64,000 nt of DNA from JABDEZ01 sp965276955 (GCA_965276955.1 CBDIBP010000035.1:32880-96879), one strand, 5' to 3'. Shown: positions 26,260 through 35,477, counted from the first letter of the stretch. The notes: generated by a model not told the origin, from the sequence alone. Numbers and translations are program-made.

Positions 26260-26955
26260 CTAATTCTTCTTTTTCCAGCGCAGTGCGTAAGTGATGTAAA
26301 AGTTAAAATCGAATATCGCATTTTTATCCCCACGGCCATAGCCGGCCACATATATAGGTGCCAGCTGCTGAAAGGCGCTATTATTAAGCAAGAACTTACC
26401 TCGCACCATGTAGCCCAGGAAAAAATGCTTGGTCAGCTCTACACGCATACCACCGGTAAGTTCGAACCAGTAGCCTGCAAAGTTCTGTGCTGGGGTCAGT
26501 CCTTGTGCAGTATTGCCCCACAAGCTGTCTACTATATGAAAAGAAGCATTACTTCTGTGTATGAAAGCGGTACCCAGGCGTGCTCCTATAAAAACAGCAT
26601 CCCAGTCGCTTGCTGCCATACGCGTAAGTATACACCTGTTAATGCCGATACGGGCAAAGCTATTATTGGTATTGTATTGCAGATTGTCATAGTTTACTGT
26701 CGCGTTTCCAAATCCCCCTTCAGCTACCATGTATAGCTCTTTGTGCAGGTAGTAATCTGCCGCGAACTCATACCCCGTACGATAATTGACACAGGCGTTT
26801 ATGATAGGTTGCGATGCATCTATACTTAGCGCAAGCTGGTGCCCGTATTTTTCCTTAATAACTGGGACAGGTTTGCTCGTATCCACCTCTTGCCCATACG
26901 CTGCGCAGCTGGTGAATACTAAAAGTATAATAAGTATGCATTTTGAAATGCGCAT
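26260..26955 (-). CDS. DUF6048-like outer-membrane protein
   Basis: A 231-residue protein with signal peptide (RISKCILIILLVFTSCAAYG) and a beta-barrel-like mature part rich in alternating aromatic strands (YMVAEGGFGNATVNYDN, WFELTGGMRVELTKHFFLGY, FDFNFYITYALRWKKK). The order and spacing match DUF6048, found beside DUF6452 in many Bacteroidota. Function unknown. It lies 12 bases after the DUF6452 gene. Confidence 0.72.
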   Translation of the reverse strand: MRISKCILIILLVFTSCAAYGQEVDTSKPVPVIKEKYGHQLALSIDASQPIINACVNYRTGYEFAADYYLHKELYMVAEGGFGNATVNYDNLQYNTNNSFARIGINRCILTRMAASDWDAVFIGARLGTAFIHRSNASFHIVDSLWGNTAQGLTPAQNFAGYWFELTGGMRVELTKHFFLGYMVRGKFLLNNSAFQQLAPIYVAGYGRGDKNAIFDFNFYITYALRWKKKN

Positions 26956-26967
26956 TCGTATTTATGT

Positions 26968-27540
26968 TTAAAAAGGATTGTGTATGAATATTTTCATGTG
27001 TTCCACATTCACATCATTTGTTACTGACGGGTTCTCAATGATAATGGAATCTATACGGTGGCGAGTAGTATCGAACGGGTTTTGTTGTATGTTGTTTTTT
27101 AGATTTGGCGTAGACGGTACCGCAGTGAGGTTGTAATAATAGGTATAGCCACACGCGTTGGATAGAAATTGCAATTTTCTTGTGTAATAAAATGTGATAG
27201 TATCAATAATAGTGCTATCCGAATTTTGTTTCAGGTACCATGTGCATGTGTCTTTATTGGGGTTGAGAAACAAATAGAACGAACCGCCAGAAATGAAACG
27301 ATAAGATGTATCATGCAATGCATTTACCGAACCCAATACTGGATAGGGGAGTATAGTATCAAACGACACACGGGTACTGGTAACGGGCTGCACAGCAGAG
27401 TCTACTACTGTACGGGTAGACCATGTGCTGAACCTCAGAGATACCAGTATAGGTTCCACACAAGGCTGTCTTTGCTGTGTGCAGCTCCCGGCAACGAGTG
27501 TCAGTGAAAGTAATAATATGGCAAAATATCTTTTAATCAT
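26968..27540 (-). CDS. DUF6452-like lipoprotein
   Basis: A 190-residue lipoprotein with the lipobox AGSC at about residues 17-20. The mature protein starts TQQRQPCVEP and has beta-rich segments such as PVLGSVNALHDTSYRF. It fits DUF6452 by its Cys-rich start and by its neighbour. It overlaps the coiled-coil gene by 8 bases and precedes the DUF6048 gene, so the two probably form an envelope pair. Confidence 0.7.
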   Translation of the reverse strand: MIKRYFAILLLSLTLVAGSCTQQRQPCVEPILVSLRFSTWSTRTVVDSAVQPVTSTRVSFDTILPYPVLGSVNALHDTSYRFISGGSFYLFLNPNKDTCTWYLKQNSDSTIIDTITFYYTRKLQFLSNACGYTYYYNLTAVPSTPNLKNNIQQNPFDTTRHRIDSIIIENPSVTNDVNVEHMKIFIHNPF

Positions 27541-27808
27541 TCAGGCTATTCATTATGTGGTCTATCTCACTGATCACAGTGTCTATCTGCTTGCGCATCT
27601 TTTCCTTTTCTTTTCCGTCAAATACCGATGTGCCCATTTGCACGGCTACCATATTTTCTTCCAGTGCCCCCAGCTTATGGTTCAATTTTTCTATGAACAC
27701 TACCTGCTCTGCAACAGTGTTCCGCAAACGGGTATTCTCAGCCTCCACGGCTGAGTATTTTTTTAACAGCACATCCAGCCTGTTCTTTAAAAGCTGTAGC
27801 TCTTGCAT
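27533..27808 (-). CDS. Small coiled-coil protein downstream of pheT
   Basis: A 91-residue protein with a long heptad-rich helix (LLKNRLDVLLKKYSAVEAEN, VVFIEKLNHKLGALEENM) and a second helix near KMRKQIDTVISEIDHIM. Small coiled-coil genes with a ZapB-like profile commonly follow pheT in this phylum. Its start overlaps the pheT stop. A division role is only an inference. Confidence 0.7.
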   Translation of the reverse strand: MQELQLLKNRLDVLLKKYSAVEAENTRLRNTVAEQVVFIEKLNHKLGALEENMVAVQMGTSVFDGKEKEKMRKQIDTVISEIDHIMNSLND

Positions 27809-30207
27809 TATGCCCGTATTTGTGCGTTAAGCTTGTTCTTATACACTGTTATCAATTGTTGCATCATTTCATCTATCTCAGCATCAGTAAGTGTCCTGTC
27901 CTGTAGTTGAAAAGAGTAGCTAACAGCATACGATTTTTTATCCGCTCCCAATTTTTCACTCTCAAAAACATCAAACAAGCTCACATCTGTTAGGGCGCTC
28001 AGTCTCAGTTGTTCGGTCAGCGCCATTACCTCGCCATATGTACTGGTCTTATCGAGCACCAGTGCCAGGTCGCGCTGCACCGCCGGGTACTTCGATACTT
28101 CTGTATACCGGATACCTTTTGTGCTCATTGCTTTCAGCCACTCCTGCCACAATATAGCTACATAATAGGTATCCTGCTTTATATCAAATGTATCAAGTTT
28201 CTTTGCGTCTACTTTTTGCGCCGAACAAATGGTTACATTCTTGTATTTCCAGGTTATACTCTGTTCATCTTGCGTTGTCTTCAGCCCCGCTATCCCGCAG
28301 CGTTCTGCCAGGTTGTGCACTATGCCTTTTACATAAAATACATCTGTGCCTTTTGCTTTTTGGTTCCACTGTGCTATTGCAGTATTCCCGGTTAGCCACA
28401 TACCTAAAGTGTCTTGCTCTTGGTATGCGCCACCCCCATGCTGGTAGGTCCGGCCAAATTCAAACAGTTTCAGGTCCTTATTCTTACGGTTGTAGTTGTA
28501 TTGTATCACTTCCAGCCCGCTTTCAAGCATCGATGGGCGCATCACGTCCAGGTCGTTGCTCAGGCTGTTCAGCATGCGCACCAGTCCTTCCTGGTCAGGG
28601 TAGTATTTACTGTTCACTATAGAGTTGGTCACTATTTCCTGAAAACCAAATCCCTGCAGCACCTGTGCCACACGTTCCCTCTTATCCCTGTCGTTCGGCA
28701 GGCCCTTCACCAAGTCTATGTTCAGTTTCTGCGGTATAGCTATGTTGTCAAGTCCGTCTATGCGCAGTATCTCTTCTACAATATCGGCCGGCTGTTTTAC
28801 ATCCGTTTTGTTCGATGGTACATTCAGGTGCAGTCCTTCTTCGGTTTCTTCTTCTATACCAAAGCCCAGGGCAGTAAGTATGTTCTTTACTGTTTCCGGT
28901 GCATAGTACTTGCCGCTCAGCTTTTGTATATAGCTATAGGTCACCTTTACTTTCACTGGTGCTATCACAGCAGGGTACACATCCGTGATGGACGAGCTTA
29001 CTTGCCCGCCACCCAATTCTGCTATCAATGCTGCAGCTCTTTTCAGTGCAGGTATCACATTGTTGATATCCACCCCTTTCTCAAAGTGCGTAGCAGCATC
29101 GGTGCGCAGGCCGTGGTGCATAGAGGTCCTCCTGATATACACAGGGGTGAAATATGCGCTCTCGAGGAATATATTTCTGGTCTGTGCCGTTACCCCACTG
29201 TGCAAACCACCCAAAACACCTGCAATAGCTACCGGGCCATTGCCATCCTTTATCATCAGGTCTTCACTCCTTAGTTTACGTTCTTTCTCATCCAGCGTAG
29301 TGAACTTCGTATCTGCAGCAACAAAACCAGCACTTATGGCTTTGCCTCCAATAGTATCTTCGTCAAATGCATGTAGTGGCTGGCCATATTCATGCAGCAC
29401 ATAATTGGTGATATCCACAATGTTGTTGATAGACCGCACCTCTATAGTTTTCAGCCGCTGTTGCAACCATTCAGGCGACGGCCCTACGGTCACGCCCGCT
29501 ATGCTAATGCCCGTGTACCTGGGGCAGGCTTCAGGCGCATCAATGGTTACTGATATTTGTGATGGTGTATTCGGTATGCTCGAAAGACTTTCCGGCAGTT
29601 TCACAGTATGTGTATTGCCCGTGTGGTGCGTCAGGTAAGCACACACATCCCTCGCCACGCCTATGTGGCTCATCGCGTCCGATCGGTTGGGCGTCAGCCC
29701 TATATGTATAGCATGGTCCGTTTCCGGTAGTTTAAAATAGTCTTTTGCTGTTATACCTACTGGTGTTTCCGCTCGCAGTATCATAATGCCCGCATGACTT
29801 TCACCCATGCCTATCTCATCCTCTGCGCATATCATGCCTTCACTGTTCTCGCCACGTATCTTGGCCTTCTTTATCAGGAAGGGTTCTCCGTTGGTTGGGT
29901 GCACTGTAGCGCCTATTGGGGCCACTATCACTTTTTGGCCGGCGGCCACATTGGGGGCGCCGCATACTATGTGTAGGGTTTCGCCTGTGCCTATGTTTAC
30001 AGTAGTTACTTTTAGTTTGTCAGCATTGGGGTGTTGCTCGCATGTCAGTACCTCGCCGGTCACCAGGCCGGCCAGGCCACCTTTTACCGCTTCCTTACTT
30101 TCTACGGCTTCTACTTCCAGCCCTATAGATGTAAGTATGCCAGACAGTTCGTTCACAGGTATAGGTTTGGGCAGGTAATCAAGCAGCCATTTATAAGAAA
30201 TGATCAT
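27808..30207 (-). CDS. pheT: Phenylalanine-tRNA ligase beta subunit
   Basis: The 799-residue large subunit that, with PheS, charges tRNA-Phe. It has an N-terminal EMAP-like tRNA-binding domain (about 40-155: GLVTGEVLTCEQHPNADKL), a B3/B4 editing domain, B5, a core with DLKLFEFGRTYQ and a C-terminal ferredoxin-fold anticodon-binding domain (YTEVSKYPAVQRDLALVLD). It is first in a compact unit with the coiled-coil, DUF6452 and DUF6048 genes. pheS is not in the window. Confidence 0.97.
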   Translation of the reverse strand: MIISYKWLLDYLPKPIPVNELSGILTSIGLEVEAVESKEAVKGGLAGLVTGEVLTCEQHPNADKLKVTTVNIGTGETLHIVCGAPNVAAGQKVIVAPIGATVHPTNGEPFLIKKAKIRGENSEGMICAEDEIGMGESHAGIMILRAETPVGITAKDYFKLPETDHAIHIGLTPNRSDAMSHIGVARDVCAYLTHHTGNTHTVKLPESLSSIPNTPSQISVTIDAPEACPRYTGISIAGVTVGPSPEWLQQRLKTIEVRSINNIVDITNYVLHEYGQPLHAFDEDTIGGKAISAGFVAADTKFTTLDEKERKLRSEDLMIKDGNGPVAIAGVLGGLHSGVTAQTRNIFLESAYFTPVYIRRTSMHHGLRTDAATHFEKGVDINNVIPALKRAAALIAELGGGQVSSSITDVYPAVIAPVKVKVTYSYIQKLSGKYYAPETVKNILTALGFGIEEETEEGLHLNVPSNKTDVKQPADIVEEILRIDGLDNIAIPQKLNIDLVKGLPNDRDKRERVAQVLQGFGFQEIVTNSIVNSKYYPDQEGLVRMLNSLSNDLDVMRPSMLESGLEVIQYNYNRKNKDLKLFEFGRTYQHGGGAYQEQDTLGMWLTGNTAIAQWNQKAKGTDVFYVKGIVHNLAERCGIAGLKTTQDEQSITWKYKNVTICSAQKVDAKKLDTFDIKQDTYYVAILWQEWLKAMSTKGIRYTEVSKYPAVQRDLALVLDKTSTYGEVMALTEQLRLSALTDVSLFDVFESEKLGADKKSYAVSYSFQLQDRTLTDAEIDEMMQQLITVYKNKLNAQIRA

Positions 30208-30620
30208 GTATTAAGTAAAAATTTTGCTGTAAAGATAGTTTATGATAATAGCAAATTGCATGGTAAAATGAAATGTCCATCCGCCCATATTTATGCACAT
30301 GCAAATGTAGATTACTTGTGCATATAGCTGTAACTTTGTTAGCAACTGGATTATATCGTCAGATTTGTGTTGATAAGTGTGTGAAGAAAGAGTGTATGGG
30401 ATGTTCCAATTTTAATAAAAACAAATTTTTCTCCTTTCCTTATTCATTATACATTCGTCCTCCGCTACAATTTTTACAAGGATTCAACAGCATGGTTTGG
30501 CATTAGCAGCGCACCGGTACTCATCACACCGGCTATGGAATTGTCTCCTTTATAAAAAAGCAGTTTAGGATCAGTTGATTGAAAATAAATAGGAAATAAA
30601 AAAAATAATATTGCAATATA
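30208..30620. other. Intergenic region between pheT and dnaB
   Basis: A 413-base stretch between divergent genes with no gene that can be supported. It contains an exact -7 box TAACTTTG at 30331-30338 pointing at dnaB, without a matching -33 TTG at the right distance, and a small CCGGT / ACCGG hairpin at 30514-30532. Nothing else is seen. Confidence 0.5.
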
Positions 30621-32258
30621 ATGGCAGTAAACGTTAAAAAAGAATTTGGTAACACGCGTAGCCGCAAGCCCGACCTGTCCACACTGGTGTACGGCAAGGT
30701 CCCACCCCAGGCTATTGAAATGGAGGAGGCAGTGCTGGGCGCTGTGATGCTGGAAAAGGATAAGCTGGCAGAAGTATTGGAGATAATACAGAGTGAAGAT
30801 TGTTTTTATGTAGACGCACACCAAAAAATATACGCAGCTATACGCCGCCTGTTCGATAAAGGTCAGCCTGTCGATCTGCTTACGGTTACAGATGAATTAA
30901 GAAAAAGTAGTGAATTGGAGATAGTGGGCGGCGCATATTATATTACTCGCCTTACCATGAGCGTTTTGTCGAGTGCGCACGTAGAGGCACACGCCAGGAT
31001 CATCATGGAAAAGTTCATCCAGCGCGAGTTGATACGTATCTCCGGCATCGTTATCAGCGATGCTTATGAGGACAGTACCGATGTATTCGATCTGCTGGAC
31101 AAAGCTGAATCCAACCTTTACGAAATAACCGATAAGCACCTCCGTAAAAACTTCAAAAGTCTTAAAGAGGTATTGGTGCGCACGGTACACGAAATAGAAG
31201 AGGCCAAGAACAAGAAAGATGATATGACTGGTGTACCCACGGGCTTTTTGCCACTGGATAAGCTCACTTCGGGTTGGCAAAAGACCGATCTCATCATTCT
31301 TGCCGCTCGTCCGGCTGTGGGTAAGACCGCTTTTTGTCTTAACCTGGCCATGAATGCCGCTATGAATTCCACCAAGCCGTTCCCCGTCGCCTTCTTCTCG
31401 TTAGAAATGGGTGCCAGCCAGCTGGTAAAAAGGATGCTGTCTGCTGTTACAGAAGTAAGCATGGATGCCATCACCAAGGGCCGTATGCAGGAGCATGAGT
31501 TCGTGCAGATGACCCAACGCATGACCAAGCTGGCATCAGCGCCCATATTTTTGGATGACCAGGCAGCCCTGAACGTGTTTGAGCTACGTGCCAAATCGCG
31601 CAGGCTGAAGCAGAAACACGATATACAACTGATAATAATAGATTACCTGCAGTTGATGCAAGCCAGTATCGACAAGGGTGGCAACCGTGAGCAGGAGATA
31701 TCCAAAATATCCCGCGATCTTAAGGCCTTGGCAAAGGAGCTTGAAGTACCAATAATAGCCTTGTCGCAGTTGAACCGTTCGGTAGAGACACGTAAAGAAT
31801 CGAAAGTGCCCCAGTTGAGTGACCTTAGGGAATCAGGAGCCATTGAGCAGGATGCCGACATGGTTATGTTCCTCTATCGTCCCGAATACTATGGTATCAA
31901 CAACGATGAGATGGGCAACAGTATAGAAGGGGAGACCCACATACACATAGCCAAGCACCGTAATGGTAGTACCGATACAGTGAAAGTGCGCTTTATAAAA
32001 GAGTTCCAGAAATTTATAGATCTGCCGCCTGATAACTTTGGTGGGGGGGCTGATGGCGGTGGTTTCAAACCGTTCAACGATAACCCACAGGCCGGTATTC
32101 GCCGCGACCCAAGCGAATTTGGCGGCTCTAAATTGTTTATCCCCAATGGTTTCCAGACCATGCCTTCAAAAGCAAATGATGTGAACTGGGATGATGAAGA
32201 TGGCCTGAAGCAACCTTTCAAAAAGCCACGGCAGGATGATGAGGAACAACCTTTCTAA
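30621..32258 (+). CDS. dnaB: Replicative DNA helicase
   Basis: A 545-residue DnaB. The N-terminal primase-interaction domain starts PPQAIEMEEAVLGAVML. The RecA-like domain has Walker A AARPAVGKTAFCLN, Walker B LIIIDYLQLM and the arginine-finger region SDLRESGAIEQDADMVMFL. A Gly/Pro-rich tail after residue about 470 (GGGADGGGFKP) is longer than in E. coli. It unwinds DNA at the fork. No intein is seen. A terminator follows at 32294. Confidence 0.97.
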   Translation: MAVNVKKEFGNTRSRKPDLSTLVYGKVPPQAIEMEEAVLGAVMLEKDKLAEVLEIIQSEDCFYVDAHQKIYAAIRRLFDKGQPVDLLTVTDELRKSSELEIVGGAYYITRLTMSVLSSAHVEAHARIIMEKFIQRELIRISGIVISDAYEDSTDVFDLLDKAESNLYEITDKHLRKNFKSLKEVLVRTVHEIEEAKNKKDDMTGVPTGFLPLDKLTSGWQKTDLIILAARPAVGKTAFCLNLAMNAAMNSTKPFPVAFFSLEMGASQLVKRMLSAVTEVSMDAITKGRMQEHEFVQMTQRMTKLASAPIFLDDQAALNVFELRAKSRRLKQKHDIQLIIIDYLQLMQASIDKGGNREQEISKISRDLKALAKELEVPIIALSQLNRSVETRKESKVPQLSDLRESGAIEQDADMVMFLYRPEYYGINNDEMGNSIEGETHIHIAKHRNGSTDTVKVRFIKEFQKFIDLPPDNFGGGADGGGFKPFNDNPQAGIRRDPSEFGGSKLFIPNGFQTMPSKANDVNWDDEDGLKQPFKKPRQDDEEQPF

Positions 32259-32293
32259 TAGGTAGTTATAACTAAGACTATATTGATAATATT

Positions 32294-32325
32294 TAAGCCC
32301 TGGCCTTTAGCCAGGGCTTATTTTA
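32294..32325 (+). terminator. Terminator of dnaB
   Basis: An 11-bp perfect stem TAAGCCCTGGC / GCCAGGGCTTA is followed by TTTTATT. A degenerate version of the same hairpin lies at 32506-32527, so this element may also belong to the repeat family downstream. Confidence 0.8.
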
Positions 32326-32352
32326 TTGATGTTATATAAGGGAACAATATGT

Positions 32353-32427
32353 ATTGTCCCATAGGGACAAAGGGTCTGTAGAAAGTATTGTTAGTTGCAT
32401 AAGTGCCTCATAGAGGCACAGCGTACC
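32353..32427 (+). repeat. Palindromic repeat unit, copy 1
   Basis: The unit contains the palindrome TTGTCCCATAGGGACAA, the linker AGGGTCTGTAGAAA, 16 variable bases, and the second palindrome GTGCCTCATAGAGGCAC followed by AGCGTACC. A second copy lies at 32557-32633 with the same order and near-identical conserved parts. The GTAGAAA linker between two palindromes resembles REP-type elements dispersed in Bacteroidota genomes. Confidence 0.75.
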
Positions 32428-32435
32428 GAATGCCC

Positions 32436-32478
32436 GCTCGTGCAAGAGTGCCCGCTTGCACCCTCGCGGTGGATGTTG
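32436..32478 (+). repeat. GTGCAAG/CTTGCAC palindromic repeat, copy 1
   Basis: A 43-base unit that starts GCTCGTGCAAG and contains CTTGCACCCTCGCG. GTGCAAG and CTTGCAC are inverted and form a hairpin. It matches 32712-32754 at 37 of 43 positions by eye. A shorter, decayed copy lies at 32484-32510. Confidence 0.7.
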
Positions 32479-32483
32479 CTCAC

Positions 32484-32510
32484 GCTCGTGCAAGCGTCCT
32501 CACTTGCTCC
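32484..32510 (+). repeat. GTGCAAG palindromic repeat, partial copy
   Basis: GCTCGTGCAAGCGTCCTC matches the start of the 32712 copy. The second arm is decayed to ACTTGCTCC and then runs into a degenerate GGCC hairpin. Confidence 0.55.
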
Positions 32511-32556
32511 TGGCCTTTGGCCGGAGCTTAGTTTATAAGACTTTTGTACTAAACAA

Positions 32557-32633
32557 ATTGTCCCATAGGGACAAAGGGTCTGTAGAAATAATTTTGAAGG
32601 TAAGGTAAGTGCCTCATCGAGGCACAGCGTACC
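32557..32633 (+). repeat. Palindromic repeat unit, copy 2
   Basis: ATTGTCCCATAGGGACAA, AGGGTCTGTAGAAA, an 18-base spacer and GTGCCTCATCGAGGCAC with AGCGTACC. It is the same order and orientation as copy 1, with the 32 bases of the first block identical. Confidence 0.75.
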
Positions 32634-32711
32634 AAATGAAGCAACTCTACCCTCCCTCGTGCTTAACTACTCCTTCACAAATTTCCTCACTTCAATACCA
32701 TTTATTCTCAC

Positions 32712-32754
32712 GCTCGTGCAAGCGTCCTCGCTTGCACCCTCGCGATGGATATGG
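32712..32754 (+). repeat. GTGCAAG/CTTGCAC palindromic repeat, copy 2
   Basis: The 43-base unit has the perfect inverted arms GTGCAAGC / GCTTGCAC around GTCCTC, followed by CCTCGCGATGGAT. It is in the same orientation as the 32436 copy. Confidence 0.7.
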
Positions 32755-33234
32755 TTCGCGAATGGATCATCACCTTCCTTTATCATATCCTTGTGGAACT
32801 ATACGACCCGTGGAACAGTGGATATCTTCTTTTCCCCGCTACCACGCAAAACCGTAAATTGCATCGTTTTATCGTAGAACCGCAAACCACTTTCCCTCAC
32901 CGTTATACCCGAAGATCCTCCTTGTCCTTATATCCTACAGATCCTGATTCCGACAAAATTACAATCACCAGTAAAAACCGGAAATTTATCGGCAATACCA
33001 GAAATTCACTATTTCTATCATAACTATTATCCAGCCTGTATTCCAAGATGGGGACACCTCGAAAAATTACCGATTTACTTTTTTACCTGTCAATCGGTAA
33101 TTCTTACAAAAGCATCGATTTTATCAAGTATTCACCATAAGGGTCTGTTATGATATTATTAAGAAACAGTATGCTCTTTTGTCTGTAGATGTTTTATTTT
33201 TGCACCACTTTTCCACTCAGTATTAAATAGTAAC

Positions 33235-34365
33235 ATGGCACGTATATATCTTGATAATGCAGCAACTACCTCTTTAGACCCTGAAGTGCTTGATGCCATG
33301 ATGCCCTTTTTAACTGAGAAATTTGGCAATCCCTCGTCCGTATATTCTTATGGCAGGGAAACCAAGCTGGCCATCGAAAATGCTCGCAAAAGCGTGGCCC
33401 GCATACTCAACGCCAATCCCGGAGAGATATTTTTTACCTCCGGCGGCACAGAAAGCAGCAACACAGCTATAAACGCTGCTGTTAACGACCTTGGTTGCCG
33501 CCACATTATCTCTTCGCCCATTGAGCACCACGCCACGCTGCATACCGTAGAGCACATGGCGCACTTCTACAAAGTGAAACTTAGCTTTGTAAAAGTGAAC
33601 ACCGATGGTCATATAGATTATGACCACTTGGAAGAACTACTGGCTGGCAGTGAAGAAAAGGTACTGGTTAGCCTGATGCACGCCAATAACGAGATAGGCA
33701 ACCTGCTGGATATGGACAGGGTAGGCGACCTCTGCAAAAAATACGATGCTATCTTTCACAGCGATACCGTACAAACTGTAGGTCACTATCCATTCGATCT
33801 AAAGAATACACACGTCCATTTTATAAATGGCTCTGGCCACAAATTCCATGGCCCTAAGGGAGTTGGAATATTGTATGTAAATGAGAATATTAATATCAAA
33901 CCATATATAAATGGCGGTGCACAAGAGCGCAATATGCGCGCTGGTACTGAGAATCTGTATGGTATAATAGGCTTTGCCAAAGCTTTGGAAGCCGCTACCC
34001 AACGCTACGAGCAGGATAGCGCCTACATGAAAGGCCTTAAAGAATACATGGCTGCCCAACTCGTTCAAAACTTTCCCGGCGTAAAGTTTAATGGTGATAC
34101 CTACGGACAGAGCTTGTACACCGTGCTCAACGTAAGTTTCCCGCTTACAGAAAAAGCCGACATGCTGCTCTTCAATCTGGACATGGCTGGTATCTGCGTA
34201 AGCGGAGGCAGCGCCTGCACCAGCGGCGCCAACTCTGTAAGCCATGTCATAAAGGCCATAGACCCTAACTACGAGAATATGGTACCTATCCGCTTCTCTT
34301 TCTGCAGGCATACTACAAAGGAAGAGGTAGATACTGTACTGGCAGCATTGGTTGGTATAGTATAA
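33235..34365 (+). CDS. NifS/IscS-type cysteine desulfurase
   Basis: A 376-residue PLP enzyme that takes sulfur from cysteine, giving alanine and a persulfide for Fe-S clusters or tRNA thiolation. The PLP lysine is in NGSGHKFHGPKGVG. The active-site Cys is in GGSACTSGANSVSHVI, in the flexible class I (IscS/NifS) form. The N-terminal IYLDNAATTSLDP is typical. No iscU or other cluster gene is adjacent, so the pathway is open. Confidence 0.93.
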   Translation: MARIYLDNAATTSLDPEVLDAMMPFLTEKFGNPSSVYSYGRETKLAIENARKSVARILNANPGEIFFTSGGTESSNTAINAAVNDLGCRHIISSPIEHHATLHTVEHMAHFYKVKLSFVKVNTDGHIDYDHLEELLAGSEEKVLVSLMHANNEIGNLLDMDRVGDLCKKYDAIFHSDTVQTVGHYPFDLKNTHVHFINGSGHKFHGPKGVGILYVNENINIKPYINGGAQERNMRAGTENLYGIIGFAKALEAATQRYEQDSAYMKGLKEYMAAQLVQNFPGVKFNGDTYGQSLYTVLNVSFPLTEKADMLLFNLDMAGICVSGGSACTSGANSVSHVIKAIDPNYENMVPIRFSFCRHTTKEEVDTVLAALVGIV

Positions 34366-34521
34366 TATTGATGCTCACTTAGTAGCGAGTACGAACAGAA
34401 TGGGTCGCTGGGATGGTTATGATGCACATCTGAATTGAGGAAGTACAGATATAGGTGATCATTTTAATGATACATACTTGTCCATTCTTGCCCAAGATCA
34501 AGGATATTTGTACTGCTCAGT

Positions 34522-35094
34522 ATGGATCAAAAAACACCCCAGTCTTATATTTTACAAGTTGTGCCCTTGTCAGATGAAGATCTTTTATTGCTAATGTCTT
34601 GTGCACAGGAGCGAATCTTGAAGAAAGGTGAAGCTCTTCTAAAAGAAGGGGTTGTATGCCGTTCCATTTACCTGGTAACATCCGGCTACTTGCGTACCTA
34701 TTATAACAAAGAAGGCATCGCTATCAATCTCAACTTTACTTTTGAGGGAAATTTTACCTCAAATATTAAAAGCTACACCAGCAGACAACCTTCAGAACTT
34801 ACTATAGAGGCTGGCGAACCCTCCGTGGTCTGGGTATTCAATATCGACCACATATCCGGCCAGTACAATGCGCAGTCTGAAATAGCACGTTTCGTTCGCC
34901 GGGTGGCTATACGCTTGCTGGTAGCATCAGAGGAGCATAGTGATATGTTCAAGATACACACTCCCACAGAGCGCTACCAATACATAGAGAAGAACAACCC
35001 CGAACTACTTCAGCGCATATCGCTATCGCAAATAGCGTCGTACCTCGGCGTCACCCGCGAAACACTTAGCCGCATCCGCGCAAAAGATCGCTGA
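34522..35094 (+). CDS. Crp/Fnr-family transcriptional regulator
   Basis: A 190-residue protein with an N-terminal cyclic-nucleotide-binding-like barrel (RILKKGEALLKEGVVCRSIYLV, FTFEGNFTSNI) and a C-terminal HTH containing ISLSQIASYLGVTRETLSRI. No Fnr-type Cys cluster is present, so an Fe-S sensor is unlikely. A perfect palindrome of Crp type (35105-35120) lies 10 bases past its stop and ahead of the membrane protein and MFS genes, its probable targets. Confidence 0.9.
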   Translation: MDQKTPQSYILQVVPLSDEDLLLLMSCAQERILKKGEALLKEGVVCRSIYLVTSGYLRTYYNKEGIAINLNFTFEGNFTSNIKSYTSRQPSELTIEAGEPSVVWVFNIDHISGQYNAQSEIARFVRRVAIRLLVASEEHSDMFKIHTPTERYQYIEKNNPELLQRISLSQIASYLGVTRETLSRIRAKDR

Positions 35095-35104
35095 CCCATA
35101 CGAT

Positions 35105-35120
35105 TGTGACGATTGTCACA
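35105..35120. promoter_or_regulatory. Crp/Fnr-type palindromic operator
   Basis: TGTGACGATTGTCACA is a perfect inverted repeat, TGTGAC - GATT - GTCACA. It fits the Crp/Fnr half-site TGTGA with a 6-base centre between the pentamers. It lies between the Crp/Fnr gene and the three downstream genes it may control. Confidence 0.65.
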
Positions 35121-35168
35121 GGTCTATACTGCTTAGTTGCCTCATCTTTACATTCTAAATTATAGAAC

Positions 35169-35477
35169 ATGGAATGGCAACACTACATCGGCGCATTTTT
35201 CTCAGGAGCTTTCCTGGCAAACATGGTACCGCATTTTGTACACGGTATCTCGGGCAATAAGTTCCCTACACCCTTTGCCAAGCCACCGGGCAAGGGACTT
35301 TCGTCGCCATTGGTGAATACTGTATGGGCGTTGTTCAATCTGTTGGTAGGCTACGTATTGTTCAGAACCGGTGAGGTAGGTACAGATAATGTGCCCGGTC
35401 TCATCGCGTTCTTTTTAGGTATCGCAGCTATCAGTATCATGGCAAGCATCAATTTTCAGAAGAAGGATAAAGAATAA
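35169..35477 (+). CDS. Small inner-membrane protein, unknown function
   Basis: A 102-residue protein with three hydrophobic segments (near YIGAFFSGAFLANMV, TVWALFNLLVGYVLF and GLIAFFLGIAAISIMASI). The loop HGISGNKFPTPFAKPPGKGLSS is Pro/Gly rich. Function unknown. It is 9 bases ahead of the MFS gene, so it is co-transcribed with it downstream of the Crp/Fnr palindrome. Confidence 0.7.
   Translation: MEWQHYIGAFFSGAFLANMVPHFVHGISGNKFPTPFAKPPGKGLSSPLVNTVWALFNLLVGYVLFRTGEVGTDNVPGLIAFFLGIAAISIMASINFQKKDKE

Larger units (their letters stand above)
32326..33234. other. Gene-free repeat-rich stretch between dnaB and the cysteine desulfurase gene
   Basis: About 0.9 kb without a gene that can be supported. 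The first half is built of the palindromic units listed separately. The second half (32755-33234) is AT-rich; short open frames there have no protein character. An inverted repeat ATTACCGATT / AATCGGTAAT with a 15-base loop lies at 33067-33101, about 135 bases ahead of the next gene. Confidence 0.6.

Noticed and set aside
30474..30824. Minus-strand frame ending NSIAGVMSTGALLMPNHAVESL ahead of dnaB
   Set aside because: The N-terminal two thirds is antisense to dnaB and has no protein features; a separate short peptide cannot be supported from sequence alone.
32353..32754. Possible CRISPR array
   Set aside because: Repeats are of different types, only two full copies each, with uneven spacing and no cas genes; a REP-type cluster fits better.
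32609..33023. Short open frames in the repeat region
   Set aside because: They run through the palindromes, have no recognisable protein character and no start context; treated as chance frames.
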